Shown here piece by piece: positions 27,794 through 40,689 of a stretch of 64,000 nucleotides of DNA. The position numbers and the translations under genes are program-made. Each line of letters begins with the position of its first letter. The first letter of the stretch is position 1. The notes below the pieces were generated by a model that worked only from the letters and a program-made list of their open reading frames with translations, was not told the DNA's origin and did no database searches. Source of the stretch: Lytechinus pictus (Eukaryota; Echinodermata; Echinoidea; Temnopleuroida; Toxopneustidae); NCBI RefSeq assembly GCF_037042905.1, contig NW_026974141.1, positions 3,712,001-3,776,000 of the forward strand. Direction: 5' to 3'.

Positions 27794-28172
27794 GTAAGTT
27801 TCATATCCAAAGCTTATCTGATCTTAAATCCATATATATTGCTTATTTAAAATATATAGCCCGAAAGGCATTGCAAGTGCCGTGCAAGTGGTTATCCTGT
27901 GGACGGCGGCGGTAATGTACCCATACTCCATAGGTGGATTTAGGGCTAGGCCTAGATCTTTTAGAAAGAAAGTAGAAATCTCGGGGGCGAAAGTTTCAGG
28001 TTTTTTGGTGGTACACGCAAAAGTATAGGAAGGAAGACCTGGCTTCGTATGAGAGTAACCTTACGTTAGTAAATGATTTTTAGAAGCCTCCTGGCTAGGG
28101 CTACAGCCTCAGCTCGGGACAGGTGCACCGTACAGCTGTATCGGCGAGGATGCCGAGGCTTTCCCTCGCCTC

Positions 28173-28635
28173 GGCCCTCCCTAGACAGCTGGCAGCCGTC
28201 TGTTTCGAGGAGTTTTTTAACATTTTTTAATTTTTTTTTATTTCTCCTCGTACACAGACGGCTCGCTAGCGTGCAGCCACCATGGCATTAGGGGACTTGC
28301 AATGCGAAATCCCCCCGTCGGGGCTCTTCAATTTTTGTCTTTAATGAATAAAAATTTTGAAAATTAACGCGACCAAAATGCAAATTAATATTCCCTCTTG
28401 GCATTAATTGCCCAAAAACGGAGAAAAATCAAGTTAAAAGGAACAAAAACAGTGACTTACCTCGGCTGTCGCGCAAATTCACTTCCCCGTTTTATCCGAT
28501 CTTAAGTACATAAACATATGGCCATTGAGTCCCCTGTACAGATCGCGCTAGAACTTCGGTCTCTGTATTTGGTGAGTGAAGCCAACGGAGTTCAGCTGAA
28601 CAACCAACATAACAGAGACTGAAGCTTTTGGTCTA
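28173..28635. repeat. 463-bp tandem duplication, unit A
   Basis: Begins 'ggccctccctagacagctgg' and ends 'gaagcttttggtcta'. Repeated immediately as unit B. It contains a hairpin (arms around 28190 and 28260, 'cagccgtctgt' against 'acagacggct') with a T-rich loop. It also has donor-like sites on both strands (minus 'ccgag/gtaagt' near 28460, plus 'tttg/gtgagt' at 28571). Confidence 0.85.
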
Positions 28636-29098
28636 GGCCCTCCCTAGACAGCTGGCAGCCGTCTGTTTCGAGGAGTTTTTTAACATTTTTTTATTTTTTA
28701 AATTTCTCCTCATACACAGACGGCTCGCTATCGTGCAGCCACCATTAGGGGACTTACAATGCAAAATCCCCCCGTCGGGGCTCTGCAATTTGTGTCTTTA
28801 ATGAATCAAACTTTTGAAAATTAATGCGACCGAAATGCAAATTAATATTCCCTCTTGGCATCAATTGCCAAAAAACGGGGAAAATCAAGTTAAAAGGAAC
28901 AAAAACAGTGACTTACCTCGGCTGTTGCACAACTTCACTGCCCTGTTTTATCCGAACTTAATATACATAAACATATGGCCATTGAGTCCCCTGTACAGAT
29001 CGCGCTAGAACTTCGGTCTCTGTATTTGGTGAGTGAAGCCAACGGAGTTCAGCTGAACAACCAACATAACAGAGACCGAAGCTTTTGGTCTAGGCCCT
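28636..29098. repeat. 463-bp tandem duplication, unit B
   Basis: Nearly identical to unit A; a ~16-bp stretch around unit A's 'catggcattaggggac' is shortened here. It retains the same donor-like sites and ends with the 22-bp motif at 29070-29091. Together the two copies precede the THAP exon. Confidence 0.85.
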
Positions 29099-29243
29099 CC
29101 CATGATTACATGGCCATGGCATGGTAGCGAGTCGATCGTTGACGTTGTACCACTACCACAGTCATGACAGTCATGACAGTGCAAAGATACATTATTTACA
29201 TACAAGCGACAAAACGGGAAAAAATCATTCTAGGCCTACTTAC

Positions 29244-29597
29244 TTTTTGAGCTTCCATCCTTGCCAATCTCTTCTCCGTACTTTCCCGGGCTTTCGGCTG
29301 GGGGCCACGATGGAGGAAAATTGAAGGGACAGCATCAAATTTCAGTCGTTTTGGGGGGACTTTCCCAGGCAACTCTATCACGATCTTTTCAAAGCAGTCG
29401 TCGGTAAAATGCTCGCTACAAACAACATCACTCCTCGTGAATTTGGAGGAAGGCTTGTTGAATTTCTCTACCTTTAGTGCAGCCACCCATTTTTTAGTGA
29501 TTTCTGGCCTCTTCTGCGGATCAGGAATTCGGTAAAAGCTGCATTTGTTGCCCTTTTCTGACCGATTTCGGCAGCCATACGCCTGGCAGTATACCAT
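29244..29597 (-). CDS. THAP-domain first exon
   Basis: ATG at 29597 and donor 'gctcaaaaa/gtaagtagg' give a 118-codon first exon in phase 0. MVYCQAYGCRNRSEKGNKC starts a C2CH THAP zinc finger: C4, C9, W37, C60, H63 (CSEHF), closing with AVPSIF at 89-94. THAP domains bind DNA. They occur in P-element transposases and many animal nuclear proteins. After the domain the exon turns basic (PKARESTEKRLARMEAQK). Later exons would lie to the left, but none is convincing before the 27.3 kb LINE. The gene may therefore have a long intron, be a broken copy, or belong to a P-like transposon. The 5' flank at 29629 onward is an M6 MITE. Confidence 0.75.
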
Positions 29598-29628
29598 CCT
29601 GATTTCAGACCAAAAGCTTCAGTCTCTG

Positions 29629-29900
29629 AACTAAAGTTGTGGTTTAACTATGAATAGCCAATTGGAGCACAAATCCCTAACACTACAGTACACATTCAAT
29701 TAATTAACTCTGTCATATGACACCCAAATTGTTTATAATTGTCTGTGAATGATAAATGAAGCACTTTTCTTCCTTATGAAAGCAAAAGGAAACAAAATTG
29801 TAAACATAAGAAATATACAATATAAACATAATTTTTTAACTTTTGGCTTCCCATAACTTTAGCACAGAGTTAAACCGTGGTTTAAGTAAACTTGTTAACT
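29629..29900. mobile_element. Small MITE, family M6, copy 2
   Basis: Related to 17788-18075 (shared 'aaagttgtggttta', 'cttttggcttcccataac' and 'agcacagagttaaacc'). It lies directly upstream of the THAP exon, so part of that gene's promoter region is transposon sequence. Confidence 0.55.
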
Positions 29901-30756
29901 AAAAAAAAGGGGTGAACGCTTCATTTTTTTGTACAAATGTGCCTCTTGGCATGTACAGTATATCCCTTGAACCCATTGGAAATTTTTTATCAAAAGAGAC
30001 ACTCTGTATCTATGGAAATTAACCCTAATTAGCATAAATTATGTAAATTAGGCTAAAATGAGTAATTTACTAAAAACAGCTACTTCATAGAAATGTCAGT
30101 CAACATCGATGCAAAGCGTTTGTGGAAGTAGCATAAGAAAACTAATGAAAAAAAAGAATGCGGTAACCGTACATTTTCATTACCTAATTTGCATAGATTA
30201 TACACATTTTCAATAAAAAATGCCTCTTTTTCAAATGATTCTGTATAATATAGATTGAATAAAACTCAATAAATGTGGTAATAATGGTAGGAATGTGTCT
30301 TAGGGTTTGGGAAAGACATTGGACAAACGATTTTTTTGAAATATGCAAATAATCCCTAATTACCGTAATTTATGCATAAAACTGCAAAATGCTTTGAACA
30401 TTATATAGAGAAACCGCTTTAATTATGTAGAAAGGAAAAGAAACTGTGCATGAGAAAACTAGTTCTTTGTATATATTGCCTTAAACTTTTCATTTGTTTG
30501 TGATATTTTTAGTGCATAATTTAATTGCATAAATTATGCAAATGAGTATATATTAAGCTTTTGTGTGATGTTGAATGATCTGAATTTAACTGATATAACA
30601 ATATATGTTTAAAACAAGGTTATTAGAAGTATTCGGGCACAAGGGATTCACTTCATCTATGCAAATGACCACTTATTACCATAAATACTATAAATGAGTT
30701 AACCTATACTAATTCCCTTTCAACATCAGCGGAACTAGCCATTGTGAGTCTGAACG
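29901..30756. other. AT-rich intergenic sequence
   Basis: Very AT-rich with many repeats of 'taattagcataaattatg'-like words. No gene, exon or RNA recognised. Confidence 0.5.
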
Positions 30757-31359
30757 TTAAAGGGGAATCCAGCCTTGGCCATTAAATGTTGTGTTGGGAA
30801 GGAGAAAAATAGATTAAACAGAATGGTGAAAGTTTGAAAGAAATCGGACAAGCTATAAGAAAGTTATGGCTCCTTAAAAATTGAGATCACTAATACTATG
30901 TAGATTTCAAATTGGCAACTAGGTAAGTAAATTATGACAAGGGGCAAGGACAACTTTCCCATAGGCCATGTACTTTATTATCAGGGATTTGTGGTTTTCT
31001 CCTAGGTACCCATTCCCCTGGGGCAGTAATCCAAATATAACCCAGGTAGTATATTGTTTTATGTCCTCATGAAAGAAAAATATCATTTGAAATAAAACTT
31101 TTGGGGAAAATGACATTTTAGCCATAATATGTATTGGAGTACATGGAAGAGTAGTCCTTGCCTTACATCACTATGACATCCCATATGCGGCCAATTTGAA
31201 GTCTCCATGGGTATAGTGATTACCAATATTTACAACTTTTAAAAATTCATAACTTTTTTGTTGTTTGTCCAATATTGTTCAAACTTTTACCTATCAACTT
31301 GTCTGATTTTTCTTTTCCTTATAAAAACAAGTTTTTATTTGGGTTGGATTCCCCTTTAA
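30757..31359. mobile_element. TTAA-flanked MITE, family M4, copy 2 (inverse orientation)
   Basis: Starts 'ttaaaggggaatccagcctt' and ends 'gggttggattcccctttaa'. Internally it carries the reverse complement of much of the 16955-17545 copy, including the 'acccattcccctggggcagt' stretch. Confidence 0.85.
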
Positions 31360-34300
31360 TGGATTGAACAGTAGACTGAACTTAGGTATTTTAGATCTAT
31401 ACCTAAAGACTCTTTGATGTTATTTGTCTTTCGGAAACTAAAAGTGATATTCCTGACCTATCTCAATCTATTCTACATGATTACGAGTGTTGTAGTATGC
31501 AGAAAAATATACATGCTCAATTTAAATACGGGGGCTTTCATGGTATGTGTACTTTTATGAAAAAAAGATTTTTGCTTTTTCTGAAAGAATCCAAGGTACA
31601 GTGTCTGAATCGATAATTTGGATTAAAATTGATAGCAATGTTCGTGGTTACGGTTTCGTTTTGGCTGCAGTTTATTTACCTTGTGAAGGGTCTATACATC
31701 ACTCTAATGAGGTTTTCGATAATTTTGTCCATGATGTAATTGACATTAGAAGTAGAAATGATTTACCTTTTTGTTTTCTGGGCGACTTTAATGCAAGGAC
31801 TGGTACACTCAATGACTTTTTAGATTCAAAAGGCAAGGTTTGAACTTGACTGGATTTGACTTTTTTGATGATGATGATGATGACAACGGTATTCTTAAGG
31901 CATTGCAGGAATTTGGTATAAATACCAATCGCTATAATTATGATAAGCATGTGAACAATAATGGAAGTAAGCTTATTGATATTTGCCAGAGTTTTGATTT
32001 CAAAATAGTAAATGGAAGGTTTGGAGATGACAGGAATTTGGGGGACTACACATGCTTTAATAAAAACGGTGGTTGTAGTACAATTGATTATGCTTTGGTA
32101 TCTTACCCACTCCTTTATCATGTAAATGATTTTCGAATGATACTTTTGATAAATGTTTATCTGATGTGCATTCTCCTATTATGATAACTCTGCAGTCAAC
32201 TCGTTTTCAGGCTCATTCGTCTGGGAGCGAATTAGAGTCTGTACTTGTAAATGATGAAGGTGTAAGTATGCCTGCAATGACTTTCAAATGGTCAAACAAT
32301 GTCATAAAAGATTTTTCACAAAATATTAATGATTCAGTTGGTACTATTCAAAATAGTTTGGACTGCCTTATGGAAAATGTTAACCAAGAGGAACTTGACT
32401 TATTTTACTCGCAAGTCTGTCAGGTTTTTCAAGATGTTGGGGCATCTAAATGGAAACATCTCAAATCTAAAAATCAAAGAAAGAGAAGTGTTGAGAATAA
32501 ACTGTGGTTTGATGCAGAATGTAATGCAGCAAGGAGTGAGTATTTAAACATTAAGAACTGCATAAGAAGAAGAAGGAAATTGAACCCTGAAATACACACT
32601 GATCTTGATAAAGCTAGTAAACATTATAAAAGGTTTTAAGAGGAAAGAAAAGACAATATGAGAAGAATTTAAATGACTCTCTTCGTTCTTTGAAGACAGA
32701 TGATCCAAAGGCGTACTGGAAAAAGTTGAATGCTAGTGAGAATGAGAAAAACTCTGGTGACAAAGTTTTGTTATCTGATTTTGCAAATCACTTTCGCTCC
32801 TTAGGTAATAGTCTGTCTGAAAATGATATACCGTTAGTAGACCTTGTAACTAATTTAGGTGATACAAATGACGTATTGAATGCACCAATTACAATTAACG
32901 AAGTTGAAAAAATGATAATGAACTTGAAAAATGCTAAAGCCTGTGGAAAGGATTTGTTACGAAATGAATTTATGAAAAGCTGTCCACGAAGCATGCTTAA
33001 GATTTTAGTAAAATTTTTCAATGTTGTTTTGAATAGTGGCTATGTCCCCACAGAATGGTGTATTGGAATAATTGTCCCCATCTATAAAAACAAGGGGCAA
33101 GATACCAACCCAGATAATTATAGGGGAATCACACTGTTAAGCTGTTTAGGTAAGCTTTTTACATCTATTTTGAATCAAAGGAATACGCAGTTCCTCGAGG
33201 CTGAACAAATAATTGGGGAGGAGCAGGCTGGTTTTCGTTCAGGCTATTCAACGACTGACCATGTGTTCGCTTTGAATTCTATAACTGATTTTTATGTAAA
33301 AAAAGAAGAAACGTCTATACTGTGCTTTTATCGATTATTAAAAACTTTTGATCTAATCGATAGAACAAGTTTATGGCTTAAACTGTTGAAGCTATAGGCG
33401 TTAATGGCAAAATATTTACTATTATCAACAACATTTACAAATATGCAAAGTCTTGTGTTACTGTAAATGGTAAATGTTCTGAATTTTTTACATGTAACAT
33501 TGGCGTTTGCCAGGGGGAAAACCTTTCCCCCTTGTTATTTGCAATATACTTGAATGATTTTCAAGAACATCTTAGCAGATTCTATGGTGGTCTTAGCTCT
33601 TTGGTAAATGACATACGTGGCTACCTAGATGATGAAGATGTAGAAACCTTTGTTAAACTACACTGTCTTTTGTATGCTGATGATACCATGATTTTAGCAG
33701 AAAGTCCAGAAGAATTGCAAAAAGCATTAGACGGCCGAGTAGAAAATTATTGTAATACTTGGCAGTTGACTGTCAATACAAGCAAAACCAAGATTGTTAT
33801 TTTCTCAAAAGGAAAAGTTTCACTTTTAGTGGTGATGTGATTGATGTTGTAGATGATTTTGTATACCTAGGAATTCGATTCAATTACAATGGTATAGTTT
33901 TAAGAAAGCAATATCAAAGCAAGTAACACAGGCCAGAAAGGCCTTATATTGTATGCAGGTAAAAGCAAAAAGATTACAACTTTCAGTATAGATACACAGT
34001 GCCACTTATTTGATCATATGGTATCGCTGGTATTACTGTATGGTTGTGAAGTGTGGGGGTTTGAGTGCATAAAGCAAATTGAAATTTTCCATAGGAAATT
34101 CTTGAGGACAATGCTACATGTAAATAGATGTACACCAGACTGCATGGTGTACGGTGAAACAGGACGTGGACCGATATTGAACCAAGTTAAATGTAGAATG
34201 ATTGGATATTGGTTAAGAATAATTAAGGGAAAACAACAGAAGTATTCAAATATTTTCTATAATATGCACACTGTCAATGAATCATCCTTCACATCACTCT

Positions 34301-35260
34301 GGCTAAAATGTATCAAAGATATTTTTTTAAAATGCAGGGTTAGGTAACATTTGGTTGCATCAGGGTAATGGACATAGCAGTCAATGGATTCTCAATGTTC
34401 TGAAAACACGTCTTTCTGACATGTGTCAACAGGATTGGAAATCATCAACCTGGTCTAACCGTATTTGTACGAATTATAGGATGTTTAAAAATTATCCTCA
34501 TATGGAAACATACTTTTTAGTAGTAAGCCAGAAAGATATTGTTACTCTGAGCAAATTTCGTTGTCGGTCACATACACTCCCTGTAAATAATAGTAGGTAT
34601 GATTTAAGTTTATTGAAGGCCGATACAAATTGTCCACTTTGTTTATCCTCAAACTCAGGTGATGAATTTCATTACCTTTTTGAATGTCCTTTCTTCCAGA
34701 AGGAGAGAAACTTGTATATACCAAGACATATCAATTACATCAGGTCAAGTGGACTTAAAATATCTAAGTTATTTAATTCTGCTGATACTTGCCAGCTAAA
34801 AAAAAATAGCAAAATTTGCCAGAACTATCATGTTGCAATTCAACCAGTCACCCAAGTCAAATATTGAGGACGATGTGCCTAATAACAAAAGTAATACCAA
34901 TATAATTGTACGTACCCGTAGCGGTAGGATAATAAAACGACCAGACAGGCTAGTCTTGTACAACGTTTTAAAATACAAACAAAAACAAAATCAAAGAAAA
35001 AAAAAAGTAGCTTAAGTATGATACTAGTTTTTGTTTATTTAATCTATACAATCCATATTAAACTCTTATGCTCTGTGTTATATCATTCATGTACATTACA
35101 TGTTGTATTTACTCTGTATTCAATATAGGCTGAATATTTTTATATACTATTATGTTCACATTTATTATGTTTGTATATCTTTTGTAAATATGTTTCTATG
35201 TTTGTACTCTCATACCCCGAGAGGGGGTCGATAGAGTCAATAAATCTTATCTCTCTATAA
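31360..35260 (+). mobile_element. Degenerate APE-type LINE (endonuclease, reverse transcriptase, C-terminal Cys/His motif)
   Basis: Seven or more frame fragments in order match one LINE ORF2. The endonuclease gives ICLSETKSDIPD near 31430, YLPCE near 31680, FLGDFNARTG near 31790 and STIDYALVS near 32090. RT gives NYRGITLL near 33120, EEQAGFRSGYSTTDHVFAL near 33230, a degenerate motif A near 33340 and LLYADDTMI near 33675. The C-terminus has CPLCLSSNSGDEFHYLFECP near 34640, a CCHC-like knuckle seen in some I/Jockey-group LINEs. Frameshifts fall near 31843, 32180, 32640, 33397, 33840 and 34347, so it is dead. The 3' end is at about 35260, where a MITE begins. Confidence 0.88.
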
Positions 35261-35924
35261 AGCCCCTTTCACAATTGACGTACGACCATTTGCGACCTTT
35301 TGGTCGTGCGACAGGCTGCAACAGGCATCAATCGCTAGTCATCTCATAAGATCGCACAGAGGCTTTCACAGTTGCAACAGCTGTCGTACAACAAAAACAA
35401 CCAGTAAACCCGTTGCACGAGTAAGTCGCATATGCTCTTATTGTGCTCGTGCGATCACATGCGAGTGTTGCACGAGGGATTGCGAGTGAAACGGTCGCAT
35501 ACAAGCGAATGAAACGGTAGTGCAATGTTGTAAGCCGTTGCGATCGGTCTTGCAACAGTCTTATGGCCCATATTATTATCGCAACCAGTCGCAAGACAGG
35601 TCTCTGTACATGTAGGTCACTTGCACGACCTCCAGTCAAGTAAATGCGACTACTTAGTTGTGCCACCTCTCGCACCAAGTCGTACAACGTTGAACAACAC
35701 TCGCACGATGATCGCCCGACCGATGGTACGACCCCGGGTACGGCCTGATGCGAGTGAATCGATCGTATTTGATCGCGTTCGGATTTTAAACATGTTCAAA
35801 GTTCAGATGTGACCAGTCACGACCACCTCGAGTTCGTGCGACCGTCTACAACGACTGCGAGTGCTCGCAAGACACCAAGAGATCGATCGTGCAACAACAA
35901 GAAACAAGTGGAATGCCTCTGGCC

Positions 35925-36862
35925 GTCTCACCTGCATCACGCGATTCAATATAGCAGCAGTGCTGATTTTGAAAACTACTATAACTCGCACAAGATGTTC
36001 AGTGATACTTGGTTACTCTTATTTCCACGTTTTATGAACTAGACCAATACACTTATAGAGATATGATGGCAATTCAACAAATACCCCCAACGTGGCCAAA
36101 GTTCTTTGACCTTAACATGACCTTTGACCTTGATCATGTGACCTGAAACTTGCACAGGATGTTCAGTGATACTTGATTACTATTATGTCCAAGTTTTATG
36201 AACTAGACCAACACACTTTCAAATTTATGGCTGTAATTCAACAAATACCCCAATTTGGCCAAAGTTCATTGACCCTAAATGACCTTTGACCTTGATCATG
36301 TGACCTGAAACTTGCACAGGATGTTCAGTAATACTTGATTACTATTATGTCCAAGTTTCATGAATCAGATCCATAAACTTTCAAAGTTATGATGGTAATT
36401 CAACAGATACCCCCAATTCGGCCAAAGTTCATTGACCCTAAATGACCTTTGACCTTGGTCATGTGATGTGAAACTCAAGCAGGATGTTCATTGATACTTG
36501 ATTAACCTTATGTATAAGTTTCATGAACTAGGTCCATATATTTTCTAAGTTATGATGACATTTCAAAAACTTAACCTTAGGTTAAGATTTTGATGTTGAT
36601 TCCCCCAACATGGTCTAAGTTCATTGACCCTAAATGACCTTTGACCTTGGTCATGTGACATGAAACTCAGGCAGGATGTTCAGTAATACTTGATTAACCT
36701 TATGGCCAAGTTTCATGAACTAGGTCCATATACTTTCTAAGTTATGCTGTCATTTCAAAAACTTAACCTCAGGTTAAGATTTGGTGTTGACGCCGCCGCC
36801 GCCGTCGCCGTCGCCGTCGGAAAAGCGGCGCCTATAGTCTCACTCTGCTATGCAGGTGAGAC
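35925..36862. mobile_element. Nested element with 13-bp inverted ends and DR1-bearing internal repeats
   Basis: Ends 'gtctcacctgcat' (35925-35937) and 'atgcaggtgagac' (36850-36862) are perfect inverse matches. Inside are four diverged repeats of about 162-192 bp, each with 'tgacctttgacc' followed by 'ttgatcatgtgac' or 'ttggtcatgtgac'. No coding capacity. Confidence 0.85.
36118..36646. promoter_or_regulatory. Four DR1-type nuclear receptor half-site pairs
   Basis: Perfect 'tgacctttgacc' (AGGTCA repeats with 1-bp spacing on the minus strand) at 36118-36129, 36280-36291, 36443-36454 and 36635-36646. DR1 is the known target of RXR, HNF4 and COUP-TF type receptors. Function here is unproven, as the sites lie in a transposon. 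Confidence 0.6.
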
Positions 36863-37254
36863 AAAAACTGCTGCAGGCGGTCGTAAACTGGTCGGACGTC
36901 AATTGTGAAAGGGGCTGAACGGTCGCATACATGCGAATGCAACGGTAGTGGAATGTAGTAAGCCGTCATTTCGATCGGTCTTGCAACAGTCTCATATTAT
37001 CGCACCCAGTCGCAAGACCGGTCTCTGTAGGTCTCCAGCACATGTGCAAGTGTAGTACGACCTCCAGTCGACTAAATGCGACTATACTTAGTTGTGCCAC
37101 CTCTCGCACCAAGTCGTACAACGTTGAACAACACTCACACGATGATCGCCCGACCGATGGTACGACCTCTTGCGAGTTCGAACATAAAATGGCTAATTTT
37201 CGCAGTTTATACCTGATTCCCAATTAACATGTGGCACAACTAAAATTAACGTTC

Positions 37255-37825
37255 ATATTATGACATGAAGATAAAAGTAAATACAAATAGAACAGTTTGT
37301 TTGGTGTAGATACAACTTTTACAATTGGTATAATTATATAGTTCAAGACTGTCTATTATTTAATTGCTTGTATCATCTAAATTGATTCTCTTCTAACATA
37401 TACGAGGGCGTTGGTCCAAAAGTTAAAGAAACTTTTAGAGTTTACTATACGCTGCGATGCCACATTTAGCAAAACAAATTTTATATTTATGAAACCTCTT
37501 CTGCTCTTGGAAAAATTAGAGAAAGACAGAAAAGGTTTCTGTGAATGCTTATTTTGAGCCATGTTTTAGTCAAACGAGTTACTTACATACGATGTTATTT
37601 AAGGAACTCTGCACTTCAAAAATTTATATTATTTATATTCATATTATGACATGAAGAGAAAAGTAAATACAAATAGAAAGTTTGTTGGGTGTAGATACAA
37701 CTTTTACAATTGGTATAATTATATAGTTCAAGACTGTCTATTATTTAATTGCTTGTATCATCTAAATTGATTCTCTTCTAACATATACATATGTTATTTA
37801 AGGAACTCTGCACTTCAAAAATTTC
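37255..37825. repeat. Local direct duplication with insertion in one copy
   Basis: The segment 37255-37402 ('cagtttgtttggtgtagata' and following) recurs at about 37640-37786. The following 'gttatttaaggaactctgca' recurs at 37590 and 37793. The first copy is split by ~185 bp of foreign sequence at about 37403-37588. Confidence 0.7.
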
Positions 37826-37829
37826 TTGT

Positions 37830-40680
37830 TTATGCTTAGTCCCTACTATATTATTATTATCAATGTAACATTATTCTATCAATTTATGGAGAAAAATAAA
37901 ACATTGCTATGCATGTTACATGTTACAATGACGTTCTGGTAACCAAAGCCTAACCCCATTAAGAGCATCTCGAAGGTACTCCCCACCCCTTTCTCAATAT
38001 TAAGAGTTATATCATTTTTATTCGAAATTATCGCTATCATTTCCACTGATCTTTTGAGAAAAAAGACAAAGACGTCCTGGTACATTAAAGCCTATACCCT
38101 TTACTATTTACGTTGCTTGTCAAAGTAGCCCCATCACTTTCCTTTGACTCTATCAGTCTATTTAAAATATCCTGTTAATATCGCCCCTTCTGTAACAGCA
38201 GCGCTTTTGCTGAATATTAAATCAGCTTTTATTTTCATTAATGTCCAGGAAGGATAAAGATTAAATGAAGAGAAATCCTGACAAAATAAAGCCTATTCCC
38301 ATCGAAACCTATAAGAAATTACACGACTAATTATCTTATTAATTACATGTCTGCAAATTCTGCTACACTGTATAACACTTCAATACTAGTTACATTAGCA
38401 TTTGGAACATCAATGCCTCTCCCAAAGGAAGCCCCCATTCTAGTATACGGGCACACATCAAACTATATTATTGTGCGTAATATAGACATGTATTCTTTAA
38501 TTTAGATGGGTATTGGTACATTTTCCACTATCAATTGTAATATAAAATATGAAGAGATTCCATTGGAAAAGGTGCCTATCCATTAGCTAGCCATGGTAAC
38601 CATTGACAAGTAAGAGGAATGTTTTTTTTGCCTCAAAGGGGTTTTTAAAAGTGTAGTATATAAAAGGAGTGGGTACGCTCTGTACCATGAATTTTCTACA
38701 TGCAACTTGTGAAATGATGCCTCTTATAGATCTTTTCAAGGATGGTTTATCTAATAAAATGTAGAAATGTGGGGGTACTTCGACGGGCACACGATGTTGG
38801 ATATGTTTCAATGTGCCGGATTTTCTCTACCTGTAACTTGCAGACAGGCAGAGTGTCCCCTTTATGTTTTTTTTTTTTTAGAAATCAATAAAAAAGAATG
38901 GAAGTGACTTTTCCATGTAGAAAAAAAATGACGTTTTGTCAAAATTGAGAGTACAAAAAGGACGCTAGTTTCAAACATAGAGTCAAATGCGGAAGGAGGT
39001 GTGATACTTTCGACATGCAGGCTCCTTTATGGGATGGGATCTAATGAACTAACATGAAATCGACAGAGCAACGTCTCGTCTATCTATTAAATAGAGGTTC
39101 CATAAAACTAAAATTTGCTTTGATAGGTACTAAAGACGCATTTTTGCCACAGTTGGGGCTACAAAAACATGAAATATTTCAATATAGTCAAAATATGGAA
39201 AGGGATGGGAAACTAGCTCCCTTAGAAGTAGGCTTTGATTTGACAGAATTTCTTATTTACCTGTGCAATAGAACAATGCCTCCTCCAGGGCACTTTGAAC
39301 AATTTTTACAGGGGGTGCTGAAAAGTAAAAAAGATCCATTATAAAATGAAGGTCACTTTGGGCCCCAAGACATTTAACAAGCAAAGAAATAAAAAGGATT
39401 GCACTGCAAAATGAAGGTTATTTTGGTAACTTTTTTTTCGTTTTGTCACATCTGCCGGAATTCCAGGGGTTGCTGTCTATGGAGAATAATACACGCAATA
39501 CCCCTCCCCCGAAAATCTTGGGGTGCTTCAGCCCCTGCTTCCAGTGATGCAGGGCCTCATCTATCGTTATAGACGCTGCTTTTAATAAGTGCCCTTTTCC
39601 AAATGAGGGCTTCATTAAGACGATATTTTCAATATACATTGTCAAAACAAATTAAGGGGTGGGGCAACTTCGACAGGCCCCCGTAATGTACACTAACTTA
39701 TTTTCATGGGATAGAAACAATGCCTTCTCTGTTTTTCCAATAGGAGAATGTAAAGCGGCTTTACTTTGTAGTAGAAATGCATCTTTCTTCCGATGGGGCA
39801 CTAAAAATATTTCATTTTAACGTAGAGTGGAATCAATAAAGGGTTGGGGTAGTTTAGAGCTCACGTGTAGCTGTTCTTCAATGTACCACAGCTCCTCTAC
39901 ATGTCACTTTAGAGTATTTTCTCCTCAATCTATTCCAAGATATCAATACAAACAAAAGTAATCTTTTGGGAGTACTAAAGACAATAAATTATTTTCGAAT
40001 ACATAAAATCAAAAGGGGAAAGGGTACCCTAGGCATGCTCATGTTGTGTTATAGACTTTACTGTGCTAGAGCATTATTACAAACTGCAGTGTACTCCCCT
40101 CTGAATAAAAGAGGTTCCCTAAATATAAAAGTTGCTTTACCAAAAACGCCATTTACCTTGCCGGTGGCTTTAAAAACACGATATCTTTATATAGTGTTAA
40201 AATACGGAGAGAGGAGGGGGTAAATTCGGGGGGGGGGGGGGCTCCCGTGGGCGTAGGAAACTTTTTGACTGATGTATCATAATTCTGTCTTTTCCAAGTC
40301 GATAATACAAGTCAAACTGGCTTTGTAAAGTAGCGGGAATCCAGTTTTGCCATTTCGGGGTCCCCAAAAGATAGATATTTTAATAAAATATGGATTGAGG
40401 TGGGGGTACTTTCGTCATGATTCATGTGTCTATATTTTTGATGTGCCAGAGCTTCATTATAGTAACCTGTAAAGCGATGCCTCCTCTTAATTTTCCAAGA
40501 GATGCCGTAAAACAAATGGCGTTTTACCGATACCGAAATGTATTTTGCTCGTATATACCCATAGCTTACTGTGTGGCAGACACACCAACGAAAGCGATAC
40601 GAGAAGCCGATGAAAGCTTTTGTGTTGGGATTGTGTTACTTCGAATGACATACCATTGATCGCTTTAAGTCGGATTCGTG
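37830..40680. other. No gene; diverged repeats suspected
   Basis: Recurring words such as 'gatgcctc', 'aatgtgcc', 'gggtac' and 'acttcgac' suggest several badly eroded copies of a ~250-bp unit. Open frames here have no recognisable domain and both strands are equally open. A poly-G run lies at 40228-40241. Confidence 0.4.
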
Positions 40681-40689
40681 AGTGTGACT

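Larger units (their letters stand above)
35261..36916. mobile_element. MITE with 20-bp terminal inverted repeats, split by a nested element
   Basis: Left end 'agcccctttcacaattgacg' and right end 'cgtcaattgtgaaaggggct' are perfect inverse matches. The interior is rich in 'gtcgtgcgac' and 'ttgcaac' words. A separate element is nested at 35925-36862. A partial second copy of the interior continues at 36917-37190. Confidence 0.85.

Noticed and set aside
27304-27810. 168-codon minus-strand ORF
   Set aside because: No domain; it overlaps a better-bounded plus-strand exon candidate and abuts the LINE truncation point.
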